A stretch of 45,766 bases of DNA from Rhodobacter sp. (GTDB lineage Bacteria; Pseudomonadota; Alphaproteobacteria; Rhodobacterales; Rhodobacteraceae), in NCBI GenBank assembly GCA_020250125.1, contig JADCEL010000037.1, positions 1 through 45,766 on the forward strand. The letters run 5' to 3'. Of this stretch, positions 16,101-23,912 are shown piece by piece. The notes under the pieces were generated by a model, which made no database searches, was not told where the DNA came from, and saw only the letters and a list, made by a program, of their open reading frames with translations. Made by a program: the position numbers and the translations under genes. Positions within the stretch are counted from its first letter, which is position 1. Every line of letters starts with the position of its first letter.

Positions 16101-17050
16101 CCCTGCCCTGCCAGAAAGGCGTCGATCTGTGCCGGTGTCGAATTCCCCTCCATCGGCCCCAGCCGCATCACCGCCAGCGCCCCCGCCGCGTTGGCCCGCA
16201 CCAGCGCCTTGTCCAGCGGCATTCCCGCCGCCAGCAGCGGCACCAGCGTGCCGCAGAAACAATCGCCCGCCCCGGTCGGATCAACCGCCCTGACGCTGTG
16301 CCCTGCCACCTGCACCGTGCCGCGCGCATCCCGCGCCACAGCACCGTCCGCCCCACGCTTGAGCGCCACAACCGACGCGCCCCCGGCCAGCAGAGCCGCC
16401 GACCAGTCGGCAAAGCCCTGTCCCGGAAACAGCAGCGCCGCATCGGCATCGCTGGGCAGCACATAGGCGGCCATGCCCATCAGCCTGCGCACCACCTTCA
16501 GATAGCCCGCATCGGTCATCAGTTCGGTGCGGATGTTGGGATCGACCGAAATCGCCACGCCCCGCGCCCGCAGCCCCAGGCAGATTGCCAGTGCCCGCCC
16601 CCGCATATCCGGATCGCCCAGGGCAGAGCCGGATATGTGCAGCACCCGCACCCCCGCCGCCACAAAGGCGTCAACCGCCGCGTCCCCGTCGGGAAATCGC
16701 CCCGCCGCCGAATGCGCGATGTTGAACACGAAATCCCGGCTGCCGTCGCGGTTGTAGCTGACATGGGCCGTGCCCGTGGGCAGGCCCGGCACCACCCGGA
16801 TCAGGTTCTGCGCCACCCCGGACTGTGCCAGACGGTCGCGCAGCACCTGACCGAAGGCATCATCGCCCACCGCCCCGGCAAACACCGCCCGCCCGCCGGT
16901 GCGCGCCGCCTGATCGATGAAGATGCCCGGCGCGCCGCTGGGAAACGGCCCGACATAGGGCGCGGCCCGCAGGTTGCGCCCGCCGGTTTCGGTGCAGATG
17001 AACTCCACCAGAAGCTCGCCAAGAGAGCCGATGACGGGGGTGACCGCCAT
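16097..17050 (-). CDS. PfkB-family sugar kinase (tagatose/fructokinase-like)
   Basis: A 317-residue PfkB carbohydrate kinase. GSLGELLVEFI at the start, PSGAPGIFIDQAAR near residue 37 and the C-terminal PTGAGDCFCG motif with catalytic Asp 263 are all present. It follows the ABC ATPase gene after a 353-base structured gap and overlaps the GatZ-like gene by 4 bases, the arrangement expected for a ketohexose kinase followed by a 6-phosphate epimerase. Tagatose or fructose are the first substrates to consider. There is no clear ribosome-binding site before the ATG at 17050. Confidence 0.87.
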   Translation of the reverse strand: MAVTPVIGSLGELLVEFICTETGGRNLRAAPYVGPFPSGAPGIFIDQAARTGGRAVFAGAVGDDAFGQVLRDRLAQSGVAQNLIRVVPGLPTGTAHVSYNRDGSRDFVFNIAHSAAGRFPDGDAAVDAFVAAGVRVLHISGSALGDPDMRGRALAICLGLRARGVAISVDPNIRTELMTDAGYLKVVRRLMGMAAYVLPSDADAALLFPGQGFADWSAALLAGGASVVALKRGADGAVARDARGTVQVAGHSVRAVDPTGAGDCFCGTLVPLLAAGMPLDKALVRANAAGALAVMRLGPMEGNSTPAQIDAFLAGQG

Positions 17051-17403
17051 GGGTCAGGGTCCGGGGGGTGAGAGAAGCGGCAGTGTGGCGGGGGCTGTCG
17101 TTCCTGACAGCGCCGCAGGCTTCCTCAGCTTTGCCGTCACGGTGACCGACGGAGTTACGCACTTGGCGGATTTGACACGCGTCAAATCCGTCCGCGCCTG
17201 CCTGCCCTTTGGCAGGCGCGTTGCCGCGCCCGCCCAGGCAAGCGCGGACGGATATATCGGCCGCATCCCGGGCCCATCCCCCCTTGCCCTGCGGCTTGCG
17301 CCTTCGGGCGTTGGGCCGGGCCACGCTCCGCTGGAGCGTGACCTTACCGGTCCGGCCAAAAGGTTCGGAACCACCGCTGAAGACACTCTTGCCGGCATCG
17401 CCC
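17051..17403. other. Structured gap inside the sugar operon
   Basis: No gene is seen in these 353 bases. The gap contains four inverted repeats. One has 10-bp arms and an ACGC loop (17167-17176/17181-17190). A nested structure has an outer 11-bp stem (17187-17197/17242-17252) enclosing a 10-bp stem (17193-17202/17211-17220). A CACGCTCC/GGAGCGTG hairpin lies at 17322-17340. The arms overlap, so mutually exclusive folds are possible. The gap separates transporter genes from the catabolic genes on the same strand and may set their relative expression. Confidence 0.6.
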
Positions 17404-18150
17404 TTAACCGCCGATCATCAGCTTGACCACCTCGTCATGGCTGGTCTCGGCGATGCGCCGTTCGCCCGCCTGAACCCCGCGCCGCAGCACCACGATCCGG
17501 TCAGACACCGCGAAAATGTCCTGCAGGTTGTGCGAGATGAAGATGACCCCGCGCCCCTGCGCCTTCAGCTGATGGATCAGCGAAATCACCTTGCGCTGTT
17601 CCGGCACGCCCAGCGCCGCCGTCGGTTCGTCCATGATCAGGATCTGCGCGTTCCAGTACACGGCCCGGCCGATCGCCACCGCCTGCCGCTGCCCGCCGGA
17701 AAAGTTCGACACCGGCGCATCCAGACGGTTCACGTGGAAATCCAGCAGCGCCATGGTGGCCTTGGCGGCTTCGGCCATCCTGCGCCGGTCCAGCACCGGC
17801 AGAAAGCCCATCGCCCGCCGCATCGGCTCGCGCCCCAGAAAGATGTTTGCGCCGATGGTCAGGTTATCGGCAAGCGCCAGGTCCTGATAGATCGTCTCGA
17901 TCCCCTTCTCGCGCGCCTCCTGCGGCGAGTTGAACTGCACCGGCTCGCCGCGCAGCAGCACCTCGCCCGAAGTGGGCCGGTACACGCCGGAAATCGCCTT
18001 GATCAGCGTCGTCTTGCCCGCACCATTGTCGCCGGCCAGTGCCACAACCTCGCCCGCGTGCACCTTCATCGACAGATCGCGCAGCGCCTGGACCGGCCCG
18101 AAGGCTTTGGACAGGTGCCGCACCTCCAGCAGCGGGGTCATGTCATTCAC
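17404..18150 (-). CDS. Sugar ABC transporter ATP-binding protein (single-domain, FrcA-like)
   Basis: A 248-residue ATPase of the carbohydrate-uptake-2 (ribose/fructose type) ABC importers, with one nucleotide-binding domain as in FrcA rather than the fused double domain of RbsA. Walker A GDNGAGKT near residue 41, the signature FSGGQRQ near 147, Walker B ILIMDEPTAAL near 166 and the switch His (FISHN) are intact. The GTG at 18150 overlaps the permease stop by 8 bases; an ATG at 18141 just after that stop is an equally good start. It energises the permease encoded directly upstream. Confidence 0.93.
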   Translation of the reverse strand: MNDMTPLLEVRHLSKAFGPVQALRDLSMKVHAGEVVALAGDNGAGKTTLIKAISGVYRPTSGEVLLRGEPVQFNSPQEAREKGIETIYQDLALADNLTIGANIFLGREPMRRAMGFLPVLDRRRMAEAAKATMALLDFHVNRLDAPVSNFSGGQRQAVAIGRAVYWNAQILIMDEPTAALGVPEQRKVISLIHQLKAQGRGVIFISHNLQDIFAVSDRIVVLRRGVQAGERRIAETSHDEVVKLMIGG

Positions 18151-19204
18151 TTTGCCGACCCCCGCTGAAGCGCCGCTGCGCCTGGTCGATCAGGACCGAA
18201 ATGATGATGACGATGCCAACGCTGATGAACTGCCAGAACGGGGCCACGTTGATGAAGACCAGACCATACTGGATCACCGCAATCACAAAGGCCCCCGCCA
18301 CGGTGCCCAGAATGGTGCCGGACCCACCGAACAGGCTGGCCCCGCCGATCACCACCGCCGCCACCGAATCCAGCAGCAAAGGCTCGCCCGCCTGTGCCGC
18401 CCCGGCGCTGAACCGCGCGGCATAGAGGAACCCCGCCAGCCCCGCACAGACCCCTGACAGGATGTACAGGCGCAGAAGGTGGCTCTTGATGTCAATGCCC
18501 GCACGGCTGGCCGCCTGAACATTGGCACCGATGGCATAGTTGTGCTGACCGAACCGGGTCTGGCTGAGCAGGTAATGCATCAGCAGCACGAAGACCGCCG
18601 TCACAATGACGATCCACGGCACGCCGTAGAAGCGGCCATTGCCGAGGGCTGCGAAAAAGCTGTTCTGGACCGGAACCGTGGTGCCGCCCGCCAGCAGAAA
18701 GGCCACCCCGCGCGCCACGCCGAACATGCCCAGTGTCCCGATGAAAGGCGGCACCTTCAGCCGCGACACCAGCAGGCCGTTGACCATGCCGGGCACCGCC
18801 GCCACCGCAATCGCCACCAGCGCGCCGAAAAGCACGGCCAGCGGCAGCCCCATGCCGGGTGTCGCCCAGTTGATGACATGGGCCGCGACCACCGCCGCCA
18901 GCCCCATGATGAAGCCCATCGACAGGTCGATCCCGCCCGAGATGATGACAAAGGTCTGCCCCGTGGCCAGCAGCAGCGGCGCAACCGCGAAAATGGCAAT
19001 GGACTGGATGTTGAACGGGTTGAACAGGAAGGTGCCGCCGAAGCTGGCCCTGCTCCACAGCTCGAAGGCCAGGATCAGGAAGGCCAGGAACAGCCAGGCC
19101 CGCAGATCGGCAATGCGCTGCAAAGCGGTGCGCGCCTTGTCGGCATGATCGGCGGGGGGCGAAACATGGTCCGGCGCACGAAGGGGCGGCTCGGGTGTGG
19201 TCAT
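18143..19204 (-). CDS. Sugar ABC transporter permease (RbsC/FrcC type)
   Basis: A 353-residue inner-membrane permease of the BPD_transp_2 family. After a charged cytoplasmic N-terminus (about 35 residues) there are eight to ten hydrophobic segments. The internal ISGGIDLSMGF motif near residue 89 and VIGGASLFGGSGT near 288 are diagnostic of ribose/fructose-type permeases. It lies between the binding-protein gene (123-base gap with a strong hairpin) and the ATPase gene (8-base overlap), and would pass a monosaccharide or polyol delivered by the periplasmic protein. Confidence 0.93.
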   Translation of the reverse strand: MTTPEPPLRAPDHVSPPADHADKARTALQRIADLRAWLFLAFLILAFELWSRASFGGTFLFNPFNIQSIAIFAVAPLLLATGQTFVIISGGIDLSMGFIMGLAAVVAAHVINWATPGMGLPLAVLFGALVAIAVAAVPGMVNGLLVSRLKVPPFIGTLGMFGVARGVAFLLAGGTTVPVQNSFFAALGNGRFYGVPWIVIVTAVFVLLMHYLLSQTRFGQHNYAIGANVQAASRAGIDIKSHLLRLYILSGVCAGLAGFLYAARFSAGAAQAGEPLLLDSVAAVVIGGASLFGGSGTILGTVAGAFVIAVIQYGLVFINVAPFWQFISVGIVIIISVLIDQAQRRFSGGRQSE

Positions 19205-19289
19205 CCTGCAATGTCCCGGGGTCTGGATGAAACGGGCCGGGCGATTGCCCGGACGGAAGCGGTGGCACGGCCAGTTGCGGCAAAAGCGT

Positions 19290-19315
19290 TTCCCGGCGGC
19301 TGGTGCCGCCGGGAA
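19290..19315 (-). terminator. Stem-loop after the binding-protein gene (partial terminator)
   Basis: A perfect 11-bp stem (TTCCCGGCGGC at 19290-19300 and its complement at 19305-19315, TGGT loop) begins 12 bases after the binding-protein stop. On the minus strand it is followed by ACGCTTTTGC, a short U-run. This is the usual place for a leaky terminator or RNA-stabilising hairpin that keeps binding protein in excess over permease and ATPase. Confidence 0.7.
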
Positions 19316-19327
19316 GACTGTGCCGGA

Positions 19328-20311
19328 TCAGTCCGAGTAGATATACTTTGCCACATTCGGATCGGCGATGTTGGCCTTGTCGATGATGGTAAAGCCGGTG
19401 CCGATGGACACCGGAATCGAATTGCCGGTCAGGTGCGCCACGGCCGAGACAACGCCGTAATAGCCGATTTCCGCCGGATGCTGGGCAATCGCCACATCGA
19501 CAAGACCGGTGTTGATGTTGTCGACGATCGAGGTCGGCGCGTCAAAGGCCACCACCCTGATCACGCCGGATTTGCCGGCCTGCTGCACGCCGTTCGCGGC
19601 CCCCAGCGCCGAGAACAGGTTGGCGCCGAACACGCCCCTGAGGTCGGGTTCGCGGGCAAAGACGCCCTGAAGCTGCGAGGCGGCCTTGTTGGCATCGTTG
19701 TCATTGAACTGGGTTTCCAGAACGGTGATGTTCGGGAATTCTTCGGCCATGGCCTGCTTGAAGCCGGCTTCGCGCTGATCGGTGGTCGAAATGCCCGGCT
19801 TCACGTTCGAGACAAAGACCTTGCCTTCGCCGCCGATGGCGGTGGCCAGGGCGCGCGCGGCAATCTTGCCGCCCAGCACGTTGTCCGATGCGATGTAAGA
19901 CAGCGGGAAATCGGCATCCCCGGCACCGGTCTGGTACTGGCCGGTCCCGATGAAGGTGTCCACCGTGATCACCGGGATGCCTGCATCATGCGCCTTGCGC
20001 AGCGGCTCGATCAGCTGGGTGGTGTCGGTTGGCGCGATCAGGATTGCATCGGGGGCACGGGCGATCACGGCATCCAGCACCGGCACCTGGGTGACGGGGT
20101 TGAAATCCGGGGCGCCCTGGAACACCAGTTCCACGCCCAGCGCGTCGGCGGCAGCCTGCGCGCCTTTCTGCATGGTGATGTAGAAGGCATCGGTGGTCAG
20201 GCCGGGGATCAGCGCGATGGTCAGCTTGTCCTGCGCGTGCGCAGCCCCAAGGCCCAGGGTCAGTGTCAGGGTTGCTGCCGCAGCAGCGCCCAGAAGTGAA
20301 CGGCGCTTCAT
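19328..20311 (-). CDS. Periplasmic sugar-binding protein of the ABC importer
   Basis: A 327-residue substrate-binding protein of the Peripla_BP_4 (RbsB/FrcB) type. A signal peptide (MKRRSLLGAAAAATL... with AHA cleavage near residue 25) is clear. The mature part shows ILIAPTDTTQLIEPLRKA near 95, PVITVDT near 110, SDNVLGGKIAARAL near 138, and VVAFDAPTSIVDNI near 243, the usual ligand-site strands. GGAGGA lies 7 bases before the ATG at 20311. It is the first gene of the operon, behind a good sigma-70 promoter and a TTGCAGAAA motif shared with the divergent side of the SorC regulator. The ligand is probably an aldose, ketose or polyol; which one cannot be read. Confidence 0.93.
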   Translation of the reverse strand: MKRRSLLGAAAAATLTLTLGLGAAHAQDKLTIALIPGLTTDAFYITMQKGAQAAADALGVELVFQGAPDFNPVTQVPVLDAVIARAPDAILIAPTDTTQLIEPLRKAHDAGIPVITVDTFIGTGQYQTGAGDADFPLSYIASDNVLGGKIAARALATAIGGEGKVFVSNVKPGISTTDQREAGFKQAMAEEFPNITVLETQFNDNDANKAASQLQGVFAREPDLRGVFGANLFSALGAANGVQQAGKSGVIRVVAFDAPTSIVDNINTGLVDVAIAQHPAEIGYYGVVSAVAHLTGNSIPVSIGTGFTIIDKANIADPNVAKYIYSD

Positions 20312-20385
20312 GTCGTCTCCTCCCAATAAGATCGTCGCTCCGGCCGCTTCGGGCCGCTGGACCGATCTTTGTTTTCCGTGCGGCA

Positions 20386-20433
20386 ACTACACGGCGCGAC
20401 GGCCGCAGCGTCAAGAGAAATTCTTTGCAGAAA
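20386..20433 (-). promoter_or_regulatory. Promoter and SorC-type box of the ABC importer operon
   Basis: On the minus strand, TTGACG (20409-20414) and TGTAGT (20386-20391) are separated by exactly 17 bases, a good sigma-70-like match. Immediately upstream lies TTGCAGAAA (20425-20433), repeated in the inverted repeat in front of the SorC gene. The position just upstream of -35 suits an activator. Confidence 0.6.
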
Positions 20434-20441
20434 CAGATTTC

Positions 20442-21389
20442 CTAGATGTGGTGTCCGTCAGGGCGGGTCCGGTCAAGAATCGCCTCTGCCGTTTGCACGT
20501 CGGTCACCAGCGCGCTGATCAGGTCCGCGCGCGCCGCAGCGGCGATGGCCGTGGCCTTGGTTTCGCCCAGGGCGACACCGATGCACAGCCGCGCGCGGCG
20601 CAGTTGCGCCGGAGAAACCGCGATCATCCGCTCTTCCCCGTCCCAGGGAACAAGGGTGCCGGCGGCAGTGAAGTAATGGCGGATGACGTCGCCCGCCACA
20701 TCGACCAGGGATTGCTCATTGGCCGTCGCCACGCTGGCTTCGGGCGGGTTCAGCGCATGTGGCAGACCGACGCCGACGATGGCGACGTCGATGCGGTCCC
20801 ACAGCGCCACGGAATGCCGGATCGCCGGATCAGACAGGAAGATCGGGCGCGCCTGGGCAGAGGGCAGATAGGGCGCATGGATGAAGTGCGGCGTGCCGCC
20901 GGTCTGCCCGGCCGCGATCCGCACGAATTCGTTGATCTGGAAATGCGGGGCCTGCTGCTGCATCCCCCCCGTAGCCGGCACCACGATAACGCCCGGCATC
21001 TGCGGCAGCCCGGCTTCCAGCACGCCGCGCACCGTCCGGCCCCAGCCCAGCGCCAGGACAGATTGCGGCCCCAGTGATTCGGCGCGCAGAAGGGCCCCCA
21101 GAGGGGCCGCAAGGGTCAGCGGGCTGCTGCCGGCCGGGCTGTCGATCACCGAAACCCGCCGCAGCCCCAGCCGTTCGGCAAGCTGCCGACCCAGGGTATC
21201 CGGTGCCACCAGATCGCGCACCTCGATCCGCACGATCCCTTCGGCCCGTGCCCGCTGCAACAGGCGCGAGATGGTCGCGGTCGACAGGCCAAGCTGCCGC
21301 GCGATCTGGACTTGCGGCAGGTCGGCTTCATAATGCAGCTTGGCAACGGTGTGCAGGATGGCCCGCGTTTCGCTGCTTTCGGGCGACAC
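20442..21389 (-). CDS. SorC-family sugar-binding transcriptional regulator
   Basis: A 315-residue regulator of the SorC/DeoR-type (sugar-bind) family. The N-terminal helix-turn-helix (about residues 25-52, with QIARQLGLSTATISRLLQRARAEGIV) is followed by the sugar-phosphate-sensing domain with LALGWGRTVRGVL near 113, VVPATGGMQ near 137 and the C-terminal GVALGE.KA segment. The start is a GTG at 21389 with no strong ribosome-binding site; no better in-frame start was found. It sits between the two arms of the sugar island, on the same strand as the importer operon and divergent from the aldolase operon, so it is the likely local regulator, sensing a phosphorylated intermediate. Confidence 0.88.
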   Translation of the reverse strand: MSPESSETRAILHTVAKLHYEADLPQVQIARQLGLSTATISRLLQRARAEGIVRIEVRDLVAPDTLGRQLAERLGLRRVSVIDSPAGSSPLTLAAPLGALLRAESLGPQSVLALGWGRTVRGVLEAGLPQMPGVIVVPATGGMQQQAPHFQINEFVRIAAGQTGGTPHFIHAPYLPSAQARPIFLSDPAIRHSVALWDRIDVAIVGVGLPHALNPPEASVATANEQSLVDVAGDVIRHYFTAAGTLVPWDGEERMIAVSPAQLRRARLCIGVALGETKATAIAAAARADLISALVTDVQTAEAILDRTRPDGHHI

Positions 21390-21426
21390 GGCAGGGGGGG
21401 CATCCGGGGGACCGGAAACGGACAGA

Positions 21427-21470
21427 TTGCAATTCCTTTCTGCAACGTGTTACGCACCACCCCACTATAT
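21427..21470 (+). promoter_or_regulatory. SorC-type inverted repeat and aldolase-operon promoter
   Basis: TTGCA (21427-21431) and TGCAA (21441-21445) form an inverted repeat with a 9-base spacer; its right part read on the minus strand is TTGCAGAAA, as at 20425-20433. A -10-like CTATAT lies at 21465-21470, with the right half-site about where a -35 would be. The site lies in the divergent gap between the SorC gene and the LacD-like gene. Confidence 0.5.
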
Positions 21471-21563
21471 CGCGCAATCGCGGCCCTGTGGCAATCAGCA
21501 TGTGCCACGGGCGGCGGCATCTACAGGACACGCCCAAGGGCGGACAGGCAGAAGGAACGGCCG

Positions 21564-22466
21564 ATGACCCCGATGACAACGGCGGAACGGCGCGGCTACC
21601 AGCAGATCTGCGGCGAGGACGGGGCGATGTTGGTCATCGCCTGTGACCAGCGCGGCGGCATGCGCAGCCTTCTGGCCGGGACTCCCGAAGAGCAGGCCGC
21701 AATCAGCAACGCCGTTCTGGGACTGACCAAGATGGACATTGCCCGGTACCTGGCCCGCCATGCCACCGCCGTTCTGCTTGATCCGCTTTGTGCCGTGCCG
21801 CAGATCGTCGATGAGGGTGTCTTGCACCGCGACACCGCGCTGCTGATCGGGCTTGATGCCTCGGGCTGGGACACCTCGCCCGAAGGGTACCGCATTTCCA
21901 CCATGGTTCCCGGAATCTCGGCCCGCCGCGTGCGTGACCTGGGCGGCACCGGTGCCAAGATCATGGTTTATCTGCGCTCCGACAGTCCTGCCGCAAACAT
22001 CGCCAACATCACCACCCTGCAGGATGTCATCGCCGATTTCGCCGCCGAGAACCTGCTGCTGGTCGTTGAATTCCTGACCTATGCGCTGGAGGGCGAAGAC
22101 AAGGCCGCCTATGCCGAAAGGCTGCCCGGCCTGATCGAGGGCGGGTCCCGCATCTGCCTTGACCTTGGTGCCAAGGTGTTGAAGATTCCCTTCCCCGGCA
22201 CCGCCAGGGCCTGCGCCAACATCACGGCCATGGCGGGTGGCGTGCCCTGGGCGGTCCTGTCGGCCGGGGTCGATCACGCAACCTTTCTGGGTCAGGTCGA
22301 AACTTCGATGGCCAACGGTGCCTCGGGCGTCATCGCCGGGCGGTCGCTGTGGAAGGACTGCATCTCGCTTGACCGCGCGGTCACCAGGGCCCGCATTGAA
22401 CAGGTTGCCGTGCCGCGCCTGCACCAGATTCAGGCCGTGATCGCCCGGCACATGCCGCGCCGCTGA
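21564..22466 (+). CDS. LacD/YihT-family class I aldolase (tagatose-bisphosphate aldolase-like)
   Basis: A 300-residue TIM-barrel aldolase of the LacD family, which includes tagatose-1,6-bisphosphate aldolase and sulfofructosephosphate aldolase (YihT). Seen: VIACDQRGGMR near residue 24, GAKIMVYLRSDS near 132 where LacD has its K(F)LLYY strand, LVVEFLTY near 169, VLKIPFPG near 206 with the expected Schiff-base Lys, and WAVLSAGVD near 230. GAAGGA lies 6 bases before the ATG. It is the first gene of the plus-strand arm, 2 bases before the fused kinase. It probably cleaves a ketohexose phosphate to triose phosphates; the exact stereochemistry is open. Confidence 0.85.
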   Translation: MTPMTTAERRGYQQICGEDGAMLVIACDQRGGMRSLLAGTPEEQAAISNAVLGLTKMDIARYLARHATAVLLDPLCAVPQIVDEGVLHRDTALLIGLDASGWDTSPEGYRISTMVPGISARRVRDLGGTGAKIMVYLRSDSPAANIANITTLQDVIADFAAENLLLVVEFLTYALEGEDKAAYAERLPGLIEGGSRICLDLGAKVLKIPFPGTARACANITAMAGGVPWAVLSAGVDHATFLGQVETSMANGASGVIAGRSLWKDCISLDRAVTRARIEQVAVPRLHQIQAVIARHMPRR

Positions 22467-22468
22467 CC

Positions 22469-23857
22469 ATGGCTGCGGCGCAGGCCATCGGCATCGACAT
22501 CGGCGGCACGCATATCCGCGCCGCCTGCGTGGCACGGGACGGCACGATCCTGGCGCGCGCCGCAGCCCCCAGTTCGCCCGATGCGCACACCGTGCGGGCC
22601 ACCTGTCTGGCGCTGGTGGCGCAGGTCCGCAGCCCTTCGGTGCAGGCCATCGGCATCGGCGTTCCGGGCCAGGTCCATGTCGCCAGCCGAAAGGTGCTTT
22701 CGGGCGGCTATGTCGACCTGTCCACCCTGCCCTTCGCCGAAAGCATCGAAACCGCCACCGGCCTGCCGGTCAGCATCGACAATGACGCAACCATGGCCCT
22801 GCTGGGCGAGGCCGCCTGCGGGGCAGCGCGGGGCAGGACCAATGTGGTGATGCTGACCATCGGCACAGGCATCGGCGGCGCGATCCTGAACGGGGGGACG
22901 GTCCTGCGGGGGCGCGGGGCCGCCGGCCAGCTGGGCCACCTGACGGTGGACCCGCAGGGGCGTCCTTGCGTCTGCGGCAGGACAGGCTGCGTCGAAACCG
23001 TCAGTTCCGGCACGGCCTTTGCCACCCACCTGGCCGAAGCGGGCCTGCCCGCCGCCACCCGCGTCGAAGACCTGCTGGCCCGCGCCGACGCCTCTGCCCG
23101 GACGGTTCTGTCTGCCTGGGCCCGCCCGCTGCGCGCCGCCATCGACACGCTGATCGCTGCCTGCAACCCGGACATCGTGCTGCTGGGCGGCGGGGCCGGG
23201 GCCGCCGCCGCCGCCGCCCTTGCCCGCTTTCCCGCCGCCCCGTCCTGGTTTCAGGCCGACGTTGCGGCCGCGCAGCTTGGCAATGATGCGGGCGTGATCG
23301 GGGCGGCCCTGTCCGCCCTGCCAAGGCCGCGCCGCGCCGTGCTGGTCAACGGGGTCCCCGCCAGCGGGAAAAGCGGTGTCGCACGGGCGCTGGCGCAGGC
23401 CACCGGCTGGACCGTTCTGACGCTTGATACCGTCAAGGCCCCGTTCCTGGCCGAACTTGCCCCCGTGGACCGCACCCTGAACCGCACCCTTGGCCGCGCC
23501 AGCTATGCCGCGATCTTCGACATGATTGCCGAAACCGCCCCCGGCAGCACGGTCATCATCGACGCCTGGTTCGGCTTTCAGCCGCCCGGGGTGCTGCAGG
23601 CCGGTCTGACCCGCGCCGGCATCGGCCCGACGGTGGAACTGTGGTGCCAGGCCCCGCCGGAAACCATCGGCGCGCGCTATGCCGCGCGGGTCGGCTCGCG
23701 CCCGGCCGGGCATCCGGGGCTGGACTATGTGCCCGAACTTATCGCCCTTGCCGGTCGCGCCGAACCGACAGGCCGTGGCCCGCGCCACGATGTCGACACC
23801 ACCCGCCCGCCGGACGGCGCGGCCCTGGCCGAATGGGTCACCGCCCATTTGCATTGA
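22469..23857 (+). CDS. Fusion of ROK-family sugar kinase and P-loop kinase-like domain
   Basis: A 462-residue protein with two parts. Residues 1-285 are a ROK-family kinase: ATP-binding GIDIGGTHIRAA (8-19), catalytic Asp 106 in SIDNDATMA, GTGIGGAI (132-139), and the zinc motif with GH at 156-157 and Cys 167, 169, 174 in CVCGRTGC. The usual Glu of the ExGH motif is Gln here (GQLGH). Residues about 288-462 form a small P-loop domain with Walker A GVPASGKS (295-302) and a Walker B-like VIIDAWFGF, as in small sugar or gluconate kinases. This second domain is not part of the usual ROK architecture of about 300 residues. The reading frame is continuous with no sign of assembly error. It lies between two aldolase genes. 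Confidence 0.88.
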   Translation: MAAAQAIGIDIGGTHIRAACVARDGTILARAAAPSSPDAHTVRATCLALVAQVRSPSVQAIGIGVPGQVHVASRKVLSGGYVDLSTLPFAESIETATGLPVSIDNDATMALLGEAACGAARGRTNVVMLTIGTGIGGAILNGGTVLRGRGAAGQLGHLTVDPQGRPCVCGRTGCVETVSSGTAFATHLAEAGLPAATRVEDLLARADASARTVLSAWARPLRAAIDTLIAACNPDIVLLGGGAGAAAAAALARFPAAPSWFQADVAAAQLGNDAGVIGAALSALPRPRRAVLVNGVPASGKSGVARALAQATGWTVLTLDTVKAPFLAELAPVDRTLNRTLGRASYAAIFDMIAETAPGSTVIIDAWFGFQPPGVLQAGLTRAGIGPTVELWCQAPPETIGARYAARVGSRPAGHPGLDYVPELIALAGRAEPTGRGPRHDVDTTRPPDGAALAEWVTAHLH

Positions 23858-23912
23858 CGCCCCGCCACGCCGCCACTACCCCTTTGACCCGATGCCGACA
23901 GGAGAGTTGCCG

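Noticed and set aside
11421-16466. Several long plus-strand open frames across the minus-strand sugar operon
   Set aside because: All lie opposite recognised genes with overlapping starts and stops; no motif or ribosome-binding site.
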